Origin: a bacterium
GTDB taxonomy: Bacteria; Myxococcota; UBA727; JAUIJE01
Direction: 5' to 3'
Assembly (NCBI GenBank): GCA_030431455.1
Contig: JAUIJE010000004.1
Coordinates: 124,001 to 188,000, forward strand
DNA: 64,000 bases
Below the pieces are notes generated by a model. That model was not told the origin of the DNA, did no database searches, and saw only the letters and a program-made list of their open reading frames with translations. Numbering within the stretch: the stretch's first letter is position 1; every line of letters begins with the position of its first letter. Positions 33,007 to 42,160 of this stretch are shown here, piece after piece. The translations under genes were made by a program, and so were the position numbers.

Positions 33007-35058
33007 GTGAAATGCCCGGCTTGCCATGCGTACGTCGACGAGCGCAGCGCCAACAAGGCGGGCACCCTGCGGTGTGAGCGTTGCGGCATGCGTTTTGGAA
33101 AACCGCGCAAAGACACGGGGCCGGTGCCGATGATGGACGACGACGGTCTGGGCATTCACCCGGCGCTGGCCAAAAAACTCAAAGCCCGCGCCCAGGGGCC
33201 GGGCACCCCAGAGGCGGGCACGCCGCCGCCGGTGGGGGAGCTGAGCGAGGAGCCCGCGGACGCCCCGCAGGTGTCGCCCACCATCGAACTGAGCCCGAGC
33301 CTCGTCGACGAAGGGGCGGGTGAAGCCCCCCGGGACACCAACCCGCTCGGCCCCGCCCAAGGCCAGCAACGCACCCGGGCCCTCGGGCCCCCGCCGAAAA
33401 AGAAGCTCGCCGAAGAGCAGGAGCTCGCCGAGCTGCCGCCCATTCCCGGCTACCGATACACTGGCATTGTGGGCAAGGGCGCGATGGGGCGCGTGTACCG
33501 CGCGATCAAACTCGACGACAACGGCGACGTGGCGATCAAGGTCCTCGCGCCCGAGCTCGCGGTGCGCGACGATTTCATCGCCCGTTTCGAGCGCGAGGCC
33601 GCCGCCCTGCGCGCGGTGGCCCACGACGGGGTGGTGTCGGTCACCGACCGGGGCGCGGTCGAGGACCTGCACTATTTTGTGATGCCGTTCATCGAGGGAA
33701 AGTCACTGCGTCGCTTGGTGGCCAAGGGGCCGCTCTCCCCCGCGCGGGCCCTGGGCTTTTCCCGGCAGATCGCCCAGGCCCTGGCCGCGGCCCACCGACG
33801 CAAAGTCATTCACCGGGACCTCAAGCCCGAGAACATCATCGTGGCCAGCCCCGAGCCCGGCCGCGAGCGCCTGGTGCTCGTCGACTTCGGCCTCGCGGGC
33901 ATGGGCGAGGACGACCCGCACCCCAACCTCACCAAGAGCCGCATGACCATGGGCACGGTCAACTACATGGCCCCCGAGCAGCGCACCGACGCCAAGCGTG
34001 TGGGACCGCAGGCGGACCTCTACGCCCTCGGGGTCATCCTCTACGAGCTGCTCACCGGGGACCTGCCCCTCGGCCGGTTCAAGCTGCCCACCGAGCGGCC
34101 GGAGCTCGAGAATCTCCCCAAGCGCATCGACGAATGCATCAGCAAAGCCCTCGATCGCGATCCCGAGAAGCGCTACGCCACCGCGGGCGCGTTCGACAAA
34201 GACCTCGCGTTCATCGAGGCCGAGCTGTTGCGGGCCAGCTCGCGCGACACCTTGGTGGGCCACGACTCGGGGCTCGAAGGGCCGCCCACCGAGGTGCAGA
34301 GCGCGCCGCAGTTCGCGGCCAAAAGCCAGCCACACCCCGCGGCCCCCGACGAGAGCAAGGGCCCGCTCGACGAGAGCTTCTTCTCGGAGGGCCCCGTGCC
34401 CACCGACGGGTTGCCCTTGTACCGGCGCCCGGCCCTGCTCTGGGGGGGCTTGGCCCTGGTCATCGGGGCCGCGCTCGGCATCTACGGGGCCCAGCGGGAG
34501 GACGACCCGCGGGTGTTGCACGCGTCGGCGGACGAGATGTTCGGGCCCGCGGTCCAGACCCTGCGCACGACGTCGGGCACCTTTCGGGCCCGGACCCCGG
34601 GGTGGAACGCCAGCGGCGACACCGTCAGCTACGCCCCGCGCCCCGGCGCGGCCCACGGCAACCTCGCGATGTTGTCCCAGCCCTCGGCCCCGCCGGGCAG
34701 CACCGTGTCCGGGCACGCGATGGTCGACGCTGGCGCCACCGACGCGATGGTGGGATTTGCCCGGGGGGGGCAGCTCATCGCGTTCGGCAAGGACGAGGGC
34801 CGCTGTCGCTACCTGATGATGGGGGCGCAGGGCGCGGTGCAAAAGACCGTCGACGCCCCGTGCCCGGAGGGGGGCGGCACCATGTCATTGCGCCTGACCT
34901 GCGGCGAGGCCGAGGGGGGCGTGGTGTGCCAGGGGTCGTTCGGCGACGTGGACGCCAAAAAGCAAGTGCTGTCCGACGTGCCCTTCGCGGCGTGGTCCTA
35001 TTTCGTGGGCTGTCGTCGTGACAAGGCCTGCCGGTTCGAACACGCGGGGTCGCAATAG
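33007..35058 (+). CDS. Membrane Ser/Thr protein kinase with N-terminal zinc ribbon
   Basis: 683 residues from GTG 33007. A zinc ribbon opens the protein (Cys3, Cys6, Cys23, Cys26: CPAC ... CERC). After an acidic/Pro linker the Hanks-type kinase domain spans about 148-405: glycine loop GKGAMGRVYRA, VAIKVL lysine, HRDLKPENI catalytic loop, DFGLAG metal motif and GTVNYMAPEQ activation segment. A linker, then one membrane helix (about 476-495, LLWGGLALVIGAALGIYGA) and a ~185-residue extracytoplasmic domain (GNLAMLSQPSAPPGSTVSG) with several Cys. Such kinases sense signals outside and phosphorylate FHA-type partners inside; the FHA cyclase 63 bp upstream is a plausible partner. Confidence 0.92.
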   Translation: MKCPACHAYVDERSANKAGTLRCERCGMRFGKPRKDTGPVPMMDDDGLGIHPALAKKLKARAQGPGTPEAGTPPPVGELSEEPADAPQVSPTIELSPSLVDEGAGEAPRDTNPLGPAQGQQRTRALGPPPKKKLAEEQELAELPPIPGYRYTGIVGKGAMGRVYRAIKLDDNGDVAIKVLAPELAVRDDFIARFEREAAALRAVAHDGVVSVTDRGAVEDLHYFVMPFIEGKSLRRLVAKGPLSPARALGFSRQIAQALAAAHRRKVIHRDLKPENIIVASPEPGRERLVLVDFGLAGMGEDDPHPNLTKSRMTMGTVNYMAPEQRTDAKRVGPQADLYALGVILYELLTGDLPLGRFKLPTERPELENLPKRIDECISKALDRDPEKRYATAGAFDKDLAFIEAELLRASSRDTLVGHDSGLEGPPTEVQSAPQFAAKSQPHPAAPDESKGPLDESFFSEGPVPTDGLPLYRRPALLWGGLALVIGAALGIYGAQREDDPRVLHASADEMFGPAVQTLRTTSGTFRARTPGWNASGDTVSYAPRPGAAHGNLAMLSQPSAPPGSTVSGHAMVDAGATDAMVGFARGGQLIAFGKDEGRCRYLMMGAQGAVQKTVDAPCPEGGGTMSLRLTCGEAEGGVVCQGSFGDVDAKKQVLSDVPFAAWSYFVGCRRDKACRFEHAGSQ

Positions 35059-35060
35059 CC

Positions 35061-36512
35061 GTGACCGACGTCGTGCTCGCTTTGCACATTTTCGCGTGCA
35101 GCGCGTTGGCGCTGTACGGCGTGCACCGTGTGTGGATGCTGATCACGTACTTCCGCGTGCGCAAGCAGCCCGCCCCCCGCGTCGAGGTCGCGCGGTGGCC
35201 GAAGGTCACGGTGCAGCTCCCGCTGTACAACGAGCGGGCGGTGGCGGAGCGGTTGATCCGCGCGACCTGTGGCCTCGATTACCCCCGGGAGCTGCTCACC
35301 GTGCAGGTGCTCGACGACAGCACCGATGAGACCGCGCAGGTGGTGGCGGCCGAGGTCGCCCGCCAGCAGGCAAAGGGGGTGCAGGTCGAGCACGTCCGGC
35401 GCGCCGGCCGCGCGGGCTTCAAGGCCGGGGCCCTGGCCTACGGCACCGCGCGCGCCGCGGGCGAACTCATCGCGATCTTCGACGCTGACTTCGTGCCCCC
35501 GCGGGGATTTTTGCGCGACGTGGTGCCGGCGTTCTCCGACCCCGCGGTGGGCATGGTCCAGACCCGGTGGGACCACCTCAACCGCGGCGACAACTGGCTC
35601 ACCGAGGCCCAGGCGGTGTTCCTCGACGCGCACTTCACCATCGACCACTGCGTGCGGGACCGCACCCACCGCTTTTTCAACTTCAACGGCACCGCGGGGG
35701 TGTGGCGCAAGTCGGCCATCGCCCGCGGCGGCGGCTGGGATGCAGCCACATTGACAGAGGACCTCGACCTCTCCATCCGGGCCCAGCTCGCGGGGGTGCG
35801 CTTCCGCTATCTCGACGAGGTCGCGGTCCCGGCCGAGCTCCCCGACGACGCCACCGCGTTCAAGGGGCAACAGCACCGCTGGGCCAAAGGATCGATCCAG
35901 ACCGCCCGGCGCCTGCTCCCCACCCTGCTGCGCAGCGACCTGCCCTGGACCACCAAGCTCGACGGCGCGCTCAAGCTCACCCAGAACTGCGCGTTTTTGT
36001 TCCTCGCCTTGGTGGTGTTCACCATGCCCGTGGTCAGCCTCGAGCGCAGCCTGTCCGCGCCGCTGTGGCTGTGGGTGTTCGACCTCGTCGTGCTCGCCCT
36101 GGCCACGCTGCCGGTGGCGGTGCACTTTTTCGTCGCCGGCCGCTCACGGCAACGCTCGCTGGCCCAGGTGTTGTTGTCGCTGCCGTTGGCCCTCGGGCTC
36201 GGGGCCGCGCTGTCGATCAACAACAGCTGGGCGGTGCTCGAGGGGCTGTTCGGCCCCGGCCACGACGAGTTCGTGCGCACCCCCAAGCGGGGCGAAAAGG
36301 GCACCCGCCGGCGGTACCGCACCCCCATCCACCCCGCCGTGCTCCTCGAGCTCGGCCTCGGGGCGTGGCATCTGTTCGCCGCCGTGACCCTGACCGCCAG
36401 CGGCGCGGCGTGGTGCACGCCGTTTTTGTGGACCTTCGGCCTGTCGTTGGTCGGCTTGGCCGCTCAGTCGGTGTGGGCCGGCCGCCCCGTTCTCGTCGCC
36501 CCCGCCCGGTAG
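35061..36512 (+). CDS. Membrane glycosyltransferase family 2 (cellulose synthase/hyaluronan synthase-like)
   Basis: 483 residues from GTG 35061, 2 bp after the kinase stop. One N-terminal TM (VVLALHIFACSALALYGV), then a GT-A domain with the family-2 signature residues: VTVQLPLYNE, VLDDSTDET, IFDADF, TEDLDLSIRA and the QxxRW motif QQHRWAKG. Several C-terminal TM segments follow (e.g. AFLFLALVVFTMPVVSL, WLWVFDLVVLALATLPVAV). This is the arrangement of processive polysaccharide synthases that polymerise and extrude a glycan through the membrane. The product is unknown. Its 3' end overlaps the convergent GT-C gene by 49 bp. Confidence 0.93.
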   Translation: MTDVVLALHIFACSALALYGVHRVWMLITYFRVRKQPAPRVEVARWPKVTVQLPLYNERAVAERLIRATCGLDYPRELLTVQVLDDSTDETAQVVAAEVARQQAKGVQVEHVRRAGRAGFKAGALAYGTARAAGELIAIFDADFVPPRGFLRDVVPAFSDPAVGMVQTRWDHLNRGDNWLTEAQAVFLDAHFTIDHCVRDRTHRFFNFNGTAGVWRKSAIARGGGWDAATLTEDLDLSIRAQLAGVRFRYLDEVAVPAELPDDATAFKGQQHRWAKGSIQTARRLLPTLLRSDLPWTTKLDGALKLTQNCAFLFLALVVFTMPVVSLERSLSAPLWLWVFDLVVLALATLPVAVHFFVAGRSRQRSLAQVLLSLPLALGLGAALSINNSWAVLEGLFGPGHDEFVRTPKRGEKGTRRRYRTPIHPAVLLELGLGAWHLFAAVTLTASGAAWCTPFLWTFGLSLVGLAAQSVWAGRPVLVAPAR

Positions 36513-37885
36513 CCCGTCCACGCCCGCCCGAAGGCGACCGCGCTGACCGCGAGCACCGCCCACTCCACGGGGACGGGCCAGCCGTGGTGGTCGACGAGAT
36601 AAAACGCGGGGAGCAGCGCGGCGGCCCCGAGCACCCCCCGCGCCCCCGCCGCGGCGGCGAGGGGCAAGGCCCACAGCCCGTACCAAGGGTGAAAGGTGGG
36701 CAAGAACAAAAACACCGCCCACAGCGCCCACATCGCCCGCTCGAGCGGCGGGAAGGGCAACAGCCACACCAGCCACCACAAGAACAGGCCCGCGCACAGG
36801 CCGCGCGCGATCAAGCGGTCGTCGACGAGCACCCGGCGGGCGGCCGGCCCGGGGGTGCCCCAGGCGGCCAGGGGCTGCGCCGACTGCTCGAGCAACACCC
36901 CGCCGCCGTCGACGTGCAGGTGGGTGTACACGCCGTTTTTGTGACGAGCGGCGAACGGCGGGTGCACCACCGCGTTCACCGCGCGGTACACGGTGGGGTG
37001 CGCCTCCCAACGGGTGCCGTACTCCAACAGCCCGCCCCCGAGCGGGGCCGCGGCCGCGAGGTGCGGGACCGCAGAGCCGACCGCGGCGCACACCATCGCG
37101 CCCCCGGCGAGCAGCAGCGGGCGCGGGGCGAGGCGCTGGCCGAGCAAGGCGAGGGCGGCGATGGGCTTGACCCCGATGGCGAGCCCGGTGAGCAGGCCGC
37201 GCACGACGGGGCGCCCCGCGACAAGCACCGCGCCGGTGACGAGCACGGCACCGACCACGTCGAGGTGCGCGCCCAGCGGCGCCTCGAGCAGCACCAGGGG
37301 GTGCAGGCCGTACCGCTGGGCCGCGGCCGGCCCGCGCCGGGTCCACAGCCAAACGAGCAGCAGGCCGTCGCACAGCAGCGCGAGCAGCTTGAGCCCCGAG
37401 AGCGCGTGACCGAGCCAATCGCCGAGACCGATGAACGCCCACAGCGCGAGCTGCGAAAACGGCGGGTACGCGGCGGGGATGTCCGGGTGGTTGACCCGGG
37501 CCGAGCTGCCGTCGTCCGGGGGCGGGGGGGGCACGAGGTCTTGGGGGGCCACCGCGTAGGGCACGTGCAGGCCGAGCCGGGTCGCGCGCGCTTCGTGCAC
37601 GTAGCGGAAATGGTCGTCGGAGAGCACCGGGGGCGCGGCGAACGCGAACACCCGGGTGACGACGAGGAGCACGAGCAGCGCGCCCGGGGGCAGGGGATGG
37701 CGCCCGAGCACGGCCGCGCCGATCCACAGGCCGGCCAAGCAGAGCAGGAGCGCGGTCACCTCGGTGCGCAGCGGCGCAAAGAACAAGCCGCAGGCCACGA
37801 CGATGGCGCTCGCCCCCGCCGCCGAACGGGCGAAACGCGGGGGGGCGGGGGGGGCGGGGGGGGCCACCGCGCGGTTATCGCACAC
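36464..37885 (-). CDS. GT-C type multi-pass glycosyltransferase-like membrane protein
   Basis: 473 residues with about ten to twelve hydrophobic segments (SAIVVACGLFFAPL, VTALLLCLAGLWIGAAVL, VVGAVLVTGAVLVAG, GLFLWWLVWLLPFPP, GVLGAAALLPAFYLV). The first luminal loop has the acidic motif SDDHFRYVHEARAT, and DIPAAYPPFSQLALWAF follows: this Asp/Pro-Tyr-Pro-Pro layout is typical of GT-C mannosyltransferase-like proteins (GT87/DUF2029 type) that use polyprenyl-phosphate sugars. Its role may be lipid or polysaccharide glycosylation, perhaps linked to the GT2 neighbour, but they are on opposite strands. Confidence 0.8.
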   Translation of the reverse strand: MCDNRAVAPPAPPAPPRFARSAAGASAIVVACGLFFAPLRTEVTALLLCLAGLWIGAAVLGRHPLPPGALLVLLVVTRVFAFAAPPVLSDDHFRYVHEARATRLGLHVPYAVAPQDLVPPPPPDDGSSARVNHPDIPAAYPPFSQLALWAFIGLGDWLGHALSGLKLLALLCDGLLLVWLWTRRGPAAAQRYGLHPLVLLEAPLGAHLDVVGAVLVTGAVLVAGRPVVRGLLTGLAIGVKPIAALALLGQRLAPRPLLLAGGAMVCAAVGSAVPHLAAAAPLGGGLLEYGTRWEAHPTVYRAVNAVVHPPFAARHKNGVYTHLHVDGGGVLLEQSAQPLAAWGTPGPAARRVLVDDRLIARGLCAGLFLWWLVWLLPFPPLERAMWALWAVFLFLPTFHPWYGLWALPLAAAAGARGVLGAAALLPAFYLVDHHGWPVPVEWAVLAVSAVAFGRAWTGYRAGATRTGRPAHTD

Positions 37886-37949
37886 TGGCGGGGGGCCGGC
37901 GGGGCACGATTGTTTGACCGGTGCTTTGGCGAAAAGCTAGAAGCGAAGG

Positions 37950-38744
37950 ATGCTGGCCATTGTTCGATTCTGCGCCCCCGGCGCGCTCCTGCTGCTCGCC
38001 GCGCTCGCCCCGAGCGGGACCGCCTCGGCCCAGGGGGCGATCCAAAGCGGCATCCGGGGCAAGGTGACGATCGCCTCGCGCCTGCTCACCGCCGAAGAGT
38101 GGGTCATCGACGAGAACAAGCGCGCCTCGATGCTCGAGCCCGCGCGGGTGCGGCGTCCGTCGCCCCACGGGGTGCTCGGTCAACCCACCGAGCCCAACCC
38201 CCCGCTCAAGGTGGTGCTCCAGGGGGTCAAGACCAAGCAGGCGCCGGACAGCTTCGTGGCGTTCGAGAGCCTGCGCTTTTCCCCGCGCCAGGTCTTGGTG
38301 CTCAAACCGGGCAAGCTCGTCGTCGAGAACCGCCACGCCACCGCGATCACCCTCGTCGGGCCGGCGGGCAAAGAACTGCTGCAGGTGCCGGCGGGGCAAA
38401 AGGCCGCGGTGGAGTTGCCCGCGGGCGAGCAGGTGTTGAGCGTCAAGGAGTTCAGCTTCGTGCGGCTCGCGACCAACGTGATGGACGACGCGCTGTTTTT
38501 GCCGGTGGAAAAGAACGGCACCATCCCGCCCATCCCGGTGGAGAGCGGCGAGTACAAGATCGGTTTTTACCACGGGGCCTCGCCGCTCTCGGTGGTCCCG
38601 GTGCTCATCCCCGGCGCCGAGTACGTCGCGGTGGTCGCCACCGTGTCCGACAACCGCGTGGTCACGGTGAACTTCAAAGATGGCGGCTTGAAAGTCTCCA
38701 TGCCCCCCCGCCGGGTGGTCGCAGATGACGATGAAGAGCCGTGA
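37950..38744 (+). CDS. Secreted cupredoxin-like hypothetical protein
   Basis: 264 residues with a Sec signal (GALLLLAALAPSGTASAQG, cleavage after SAQ). The mature part is beta-rich; RFSPRQVLVLKPGKLVVENR recalls cupredoxin or transthyretin-like folds (methylamine-utilisation-like proteins), and VPAGQKAAVELPAGEQVLSV, YKIGFYHGASPLSVVPVLIP follow. No copper ligand set can be assigned with confidence. No family is certain. The gene stands alone, between a leftward GT-C gene and the sensor-like protein at 38888. Confidence 0.7.
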   Translation: MLAIVRFCAPGALLLLAALAPSGTASAQGAIQSGIRGKVTIASRLLTAEEWVIDENKRASMLEPARVRRPSPHGVLGQPTEPNPPLKVVLQGVKTKQAPDSFVAFESLRFSPRQVLVLKPGKLVVENRHATAITLVGPAGKELLQVPAGQKAAVELPAGEQVLSVKEFSFVRLATNVMDDALFLPVEKNGTIPPIPVESGEYKIGFYHGASPLSVVPVLIPGAEYVAVVATVSDNRVVTVNFKDGGLKVSMPPRRVVADDDEEP

Positions 38745-38887
38745 GCGGCGGCCAACTTCTGGAGTCACCCGGGACCAGGTGGTATCAAAGACCGCCCTGC
38801 CAACCGGATCGGGCCTGAACGTGACGCACACTCTTCGACTCTGCCGATTGCACATGGACGCCCCCGCCGGGCCGCGGAGGGCGCGAC

Positions 38888-40750
38888 GTGTTTAGGCTTC
38901 ACGTGTGGCTGCCCACCATCCTTGTGCTCTTCACCGGCGCGGCGTTGACCGTCGGGGGCACGGGGTTTTTGTTCGACGAGCTGTTCCCCCCGTACGAGGG
39001 CCGGCTCGAGGGCAGCAAGCTCGCCATCCGCGGGATGTTGATGCAGGACGCCCACGAGGTGGTCAACCGCGTGGCCGCGGTCACCGTCGACCCGGTGGTG
39101 CGCGCGTTGGTCAGCGAACAAGAGGAGCCCGAAGAGGCCGACCCCGCGTTGGCCAAAGTGCTGCTCGCCCCCATCGAGGGCCGCATGGGCAAGCCCGTGT
39201 TCGGCATGGTCGTCGGGCAAGACGGCACGGTCCTGGCGTCGGTGGGCGTGACCCCCAAAGACATGGGCACCGCCATCGCCGGCTTGCCCCTGTTCGCCGA
39301 GGCCAAGCTCGGCGTCGTGCGCGACGGCAGCTTGCGCGACGAGCTCGACTACCACGTGGCCGCCGCGCCCGTCGTCGAAGGACGCGAGGTCGGCGTGGTC
39401 ATCCTGGGCTGGGCCATCGACGGCGCGTACGCGGACCGGTTGGCGGCCGCGGTCGACCGCCCCCTGGTGATCATGCGGGGGCCCAAGCGCGACAAAAAGG
39501 AAGGCGCGGCGTTCGCCGACGTGGCCATCCCCGACCTCGCCCGCGCGACCGGCATCGGCGGGTTCGGCGCGCCCGCCCCCGCGTTGCTGTTGCCCGTGCC
39601 GGGCTTGCCGTTTTTGGTGTCCGAAAGCGAGCGTTACTACGCGAGCGGCGTGCCCGTGTTCGACACCCCCGGCGCCCCGGTGGTCGTCACCGCGGTGGAC
39701 CGCAACAGCGCGTTCTCGGCCATCGGCAACGCCCAGCTCGTCGTGAGCGCGGCGTCGTTGTTGCTCGCGTTGCTGGTCGCGTTTTTGGTCGGGTCGCTGC
39801 GCAGCGCCTACCGCAAGCCCACTGAGCTCATCGGCGACCACCTCTCGCGCGCGGCCCAAGGCGAGCAGGTCGGCATCCTGCCCGAGGCCGCGCTCAAGGG
39901 CCCCCTCGAGCGCCTCGGCCGCCAGATCAACATGATCCTGCAGAACCCCGGCCCCGGGACCGGTCGGCACGTGGCCCCGATCAGCCCGTCGTCGTCGTCC
40001 GCGGGCTTCGAAAGTGGCGGCTTCGCCGCCGGCCTGTCCGACGACACCGTGCAGGACGCGGCCCCCGACGCCGCGGCGGTGAGCGCGACCCCGCCCTCGG
40101 GCGAGGGGCCGCCGCTCCCCGAGACCAACCTCGCGCCGGTGAGCCAAGCCCCGGTCAGCGAAGACCTCGAAAACAGCAGCTTGTCCGGCCTGTTCGACGA
40201 CGCCGGGGACGATCCCCTGGCCGCGTTCCGGGTCGGGGGGGGGCCCGCGCCCGCCGGTCCGCCGAGCGGGCCGCCCGGTCCGCCGCCGCCCGAGATGGGC
40301 TCGCTGTTGCCGGGCACCAACGCCCCCCCGCCCAGCTCCGACGAGGGCCCGAGCGGCGATCGCACCGTCGCGTTCCAGGTGCCCAACGAGCTTTTGCAAG
40401 AGTCGGCGGCGTCGGGGCCCATGTCCATGCCCCCGACCAACCCCGGGGTCTCGTCTGAGGACCGCACGGTGGTGGCCGAGATCCCCTCGGAGTTGCTCGA
40501 TCAAGCCGCGCCCAAGCCCAACGTGGCCGACGCCGAGGAGCAGCACTACCGGACGGTGTACCAAGAGTTCATCGACACCCGCCAACAGTGCGGAGAAGAC
40601 ACCTCGCAGCTGACATACGACCGATTCGTGGCAAAGTTGATGAAGAACCGCGCCACCATCATGCAGAAGTACAAATCGAAATCCGTACGCTTCCAGGTCT
40701 ATGTCAAGAACAACAAAGCTGCGCTCCGTGCTGTCCCCGTTCGCGACTAG
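38888..40750 (+). CDS. Membrane sensor-like protein, MXAN_5187-type C-terminus
   Basis: 620 residues from GTG 38888. One TM at the very N-terminus (LPTILVLFTGAALTVGGTGF), an extracytoplasmic domain of about 240 residues (dCache/sensor-like: VFGMVVGQDGTVLASVGVTP, AAPVVEGREVGVVILGWAID), and a second TM (about 279-302, NAQLVVSAASLLLALLVAFL). A HAMP-like stretch follows, then a ~200-residue Pro/Gly/acidic low-complexity linker. The C-terminal ~65 residues are conserved-looking (YRTVYQEFIDTRQQCGEDTS, YDRFVAKLMKNRATIMQKYK) and, from memory, resemble the C-terminal domain annotated as MXAN_5187. A signalling or motility role is inference. The last 50 bp overlap the next gene. Confidence 0.78.
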   Translation: MFRLHVWLPTILVLFTGAALTVGGTGFLFDELFPPYEGRLEGSKLAIRGMLMQDAHEVVNRVAAVTVDPVVRALVSEQEEPEEADPALAKVLLAPIEGRMGKPVFGMVVGQDGTVLASVGVTPKDMGTAIAGLPLFAEAKLGVVRDGSLRDELDYHVAAAPVVEGREVGVVILGWAIDGAYADRLAAAVDRPLVIMRGPKRDKKEGAAFADVAIPDLARATGIGGFGAPAPALLLPVPGLPFLVSESERYYASGVPVFDTPGAPVVVTAVDRNSAFSAIGNAQLVVSAASLLLALLVAFLVGSLRSAYRKPTELIGDHLSRAAQGEQVGILPEAALKGPLERLGRQINMILQNPGPGTGRHVAPISPSSSSAGFESGGFAAGLSDDTVQDAAPDAAAVSATPPSGEGPPLPETNLAPVSQAPVSEDLENSSLSGLFDDAGDDPLAAFRVGGGPAPAGPPSGPPGPPPPEMGSLLPGTNAPPPSSDEGPSGDRTVAFQVPNELLQESAASGPMSMPPTNPGVSSEDRTVVAEIPSELLDQAAPKPNVADAEEQHYRTVYQEFIDTRQQCGEDTSQLTYDRFVAKLMKNRATIMQKYKSKSVRFQVYVKNNKAALRAVPVRD

Positions 40751-42155
40751 ATGTGGTCTGGTCATCGTGGTTGTCGCCTCGGCGTGGTGCGCCGGTTGCG
40801 AAGACCCGTGTTGTGCGCGCGACAGCGATTGTGCGGCCGCGGCCAAGTGTTTTGAAGGCTCGTGCCGGCTCGCCTGCGACGACAAAAGCCAATGTTTGAG
40901 CGGTCAGACCTGCAACCCGCAGGGGGTGTGCGTCGGGGTCGAGACCCGCGAGCAATACTGCGGGTTTGAGTTCAAGGGCAGCGCGCCCCTGGGCGGCTTC
41001 GAGCCCGAAGCGAGCCCAGAGCCCGAACCCGTCGTCGAGCCCGAGCCCGGTCCCGCCCCCGAGCCCGAGCCCGAGCCGGGGGTCCAGCCCGGCTGCCCCG
41101 ACGGGTACGAGCCCAACGACGCCATCAACCAGGCGCCGACCATGCCCGCGGCGGGGGGCGCGGAGATCTGCGCGGACGACATCGACTATTTCCAGATCGA
41201 CATCCCCGACAGCGCCTCGGCCACGGTGACCGTGACCTTCGACGCCCCCGCGGTGGACATCGACCTCCGCCTGCTCAACGTCGACGGGCAAGAGGTCGAC
41301 ATCGCCACCGGCATCGGCGACACCGAGGTGGTGACCGGCACCCGCGAGGACGGTCAGACCTTCTTCCTCGAGGTCAGCGCGTTCGCCGGGCGGATCGGTC
41401 CCTACAACTTTGTCCTCAGCCGCGCGCCCCTGGTCGAGATGTGCGTCGACGACGCGCTCGAACCCAACCAGGACCCGGAGACGGCGACGCCCTATTTCGA
41501 AATCGGGGGCCCCCTCGACGCGACCATCTGTCTGTCCGACTCGGATGTGTTTGTGTTCTCGCCCCTCGGGCCCCCGTCGTTGGCGCTGGTGACGCTGGAG
41601 CCGTTGGATGGGCCGAACCCCGCGGTGCAGTTTGAAAAAGTGGACGACTCGGGGTGGAACACCACCGGGTCGCTCACCAACGGCGCGGCCCAGATGTTGG
41701 TGCGGTTGGATGTGTTCAGCTACCTCACGGTGTTCGAGTCGGGGGTGGGCCCCGGCGGCGCGCGGTACCGCATTCGCGACGAGCCCTACGCGGTCCTGTG
41801 TCCGGATGAGTTCGAGCCCAACGACGAGGTCCCGGTCGAGGTCTCGGTGCCCGTCGATGCGCGCTTGTCGATGTGCGGCGACGACATCGATCTGTTCTTC
41901 CCCTTCGGGTTCGAGGGCAACGACGTCATCACCGTGACCTTTGACAGTCCGCTCAGCCCGCCCAACAGCCTGTTGGCGGTGCTCGCCCGCCGGGTGGGCG
42001 GCCCGCAGGACTTCGAAATCGTGGAGGAGTTGAGCCCGGGACAGTCCGCGTCGATGCCGGTGGGCGACCTGGCGTTCGGCGATGTGCTCGTCGGGGTCGT
42101 CCGCCCCGGTGGCTTCACCGAGCTCGACCTCGAATACCGCTTGCAGTTGGAGTAG
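40701..42155 (+). CDS. Lipoprotein with repeated pre-peptidase (PPC)-like domains
   Basis: 484 residues from ATG 40701; the start lies 50 bp inside the previous gene and is supported by an immediate lipoprotein signal ending in WCAGC. A small Cys-rich segment (CCARDSDCAAAAKCFEGSC) is followed by a Pro-Glu-rich spacer (EPEPVVEPEPGPAPEPEPEP). Then come three bacterial PPC-like beta domains, each opened by a C-x-D-x-(x)EPN motif: CPDGYEPNDAIN, CVDDALEPNQDPE, CPDEFEPNDEV. Within each, patterns such as ADDIDYFQIDIPDSASATVT are typical. Such domains occur on secreted peptidases and surface proteins; no peptidase domain is present here. Likely a surface lipoprotein with an extended acidic stalk. Confidence 0.82.
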   Translation: MSRTTKLRSVLSPFATRCGLVIVVVASAWCAGCEDPCCARDSDCAAAAKCFEGSCRLACDDKSQCLSGQTCNPQGVCVGVETREQYCGFEFKGSAPLGGFEPEASPEPEPVVEPEPGPAPEPEPEPGVQPGCPDGYEPNDAINQAPTMPAAGGAEICADDIDYFQIDIPDSASATVTVTFDAPAVDIDLRLLNVDGQEVDIATGIGDTEVVTGTREDGQTFFLEVSAFAGRIGPYNFVLSRAPLVEMCVDDALEPNQDPETATPYFEIGGPLDATICLSDSDVFVFSPLGPPSLALVTLEPLDGPNPAVQFEKVDDSGWNTTGSLTNGAAQMLVRLDVFSYLTVFESGVGPGGARYRIRDEPYAVLCPDEFEPNDEVPVEVSVPVDARLSMCGDDIDLFFPFGFEGNDVITVTFDSPLSPPNSLLAVLARRVGGPQDFEIVEELSPGQSASMPVGDLAFGDVLVGVVRPGGFTELDLEYRLQLE

Positions 42156-42160
42156 CCGCG

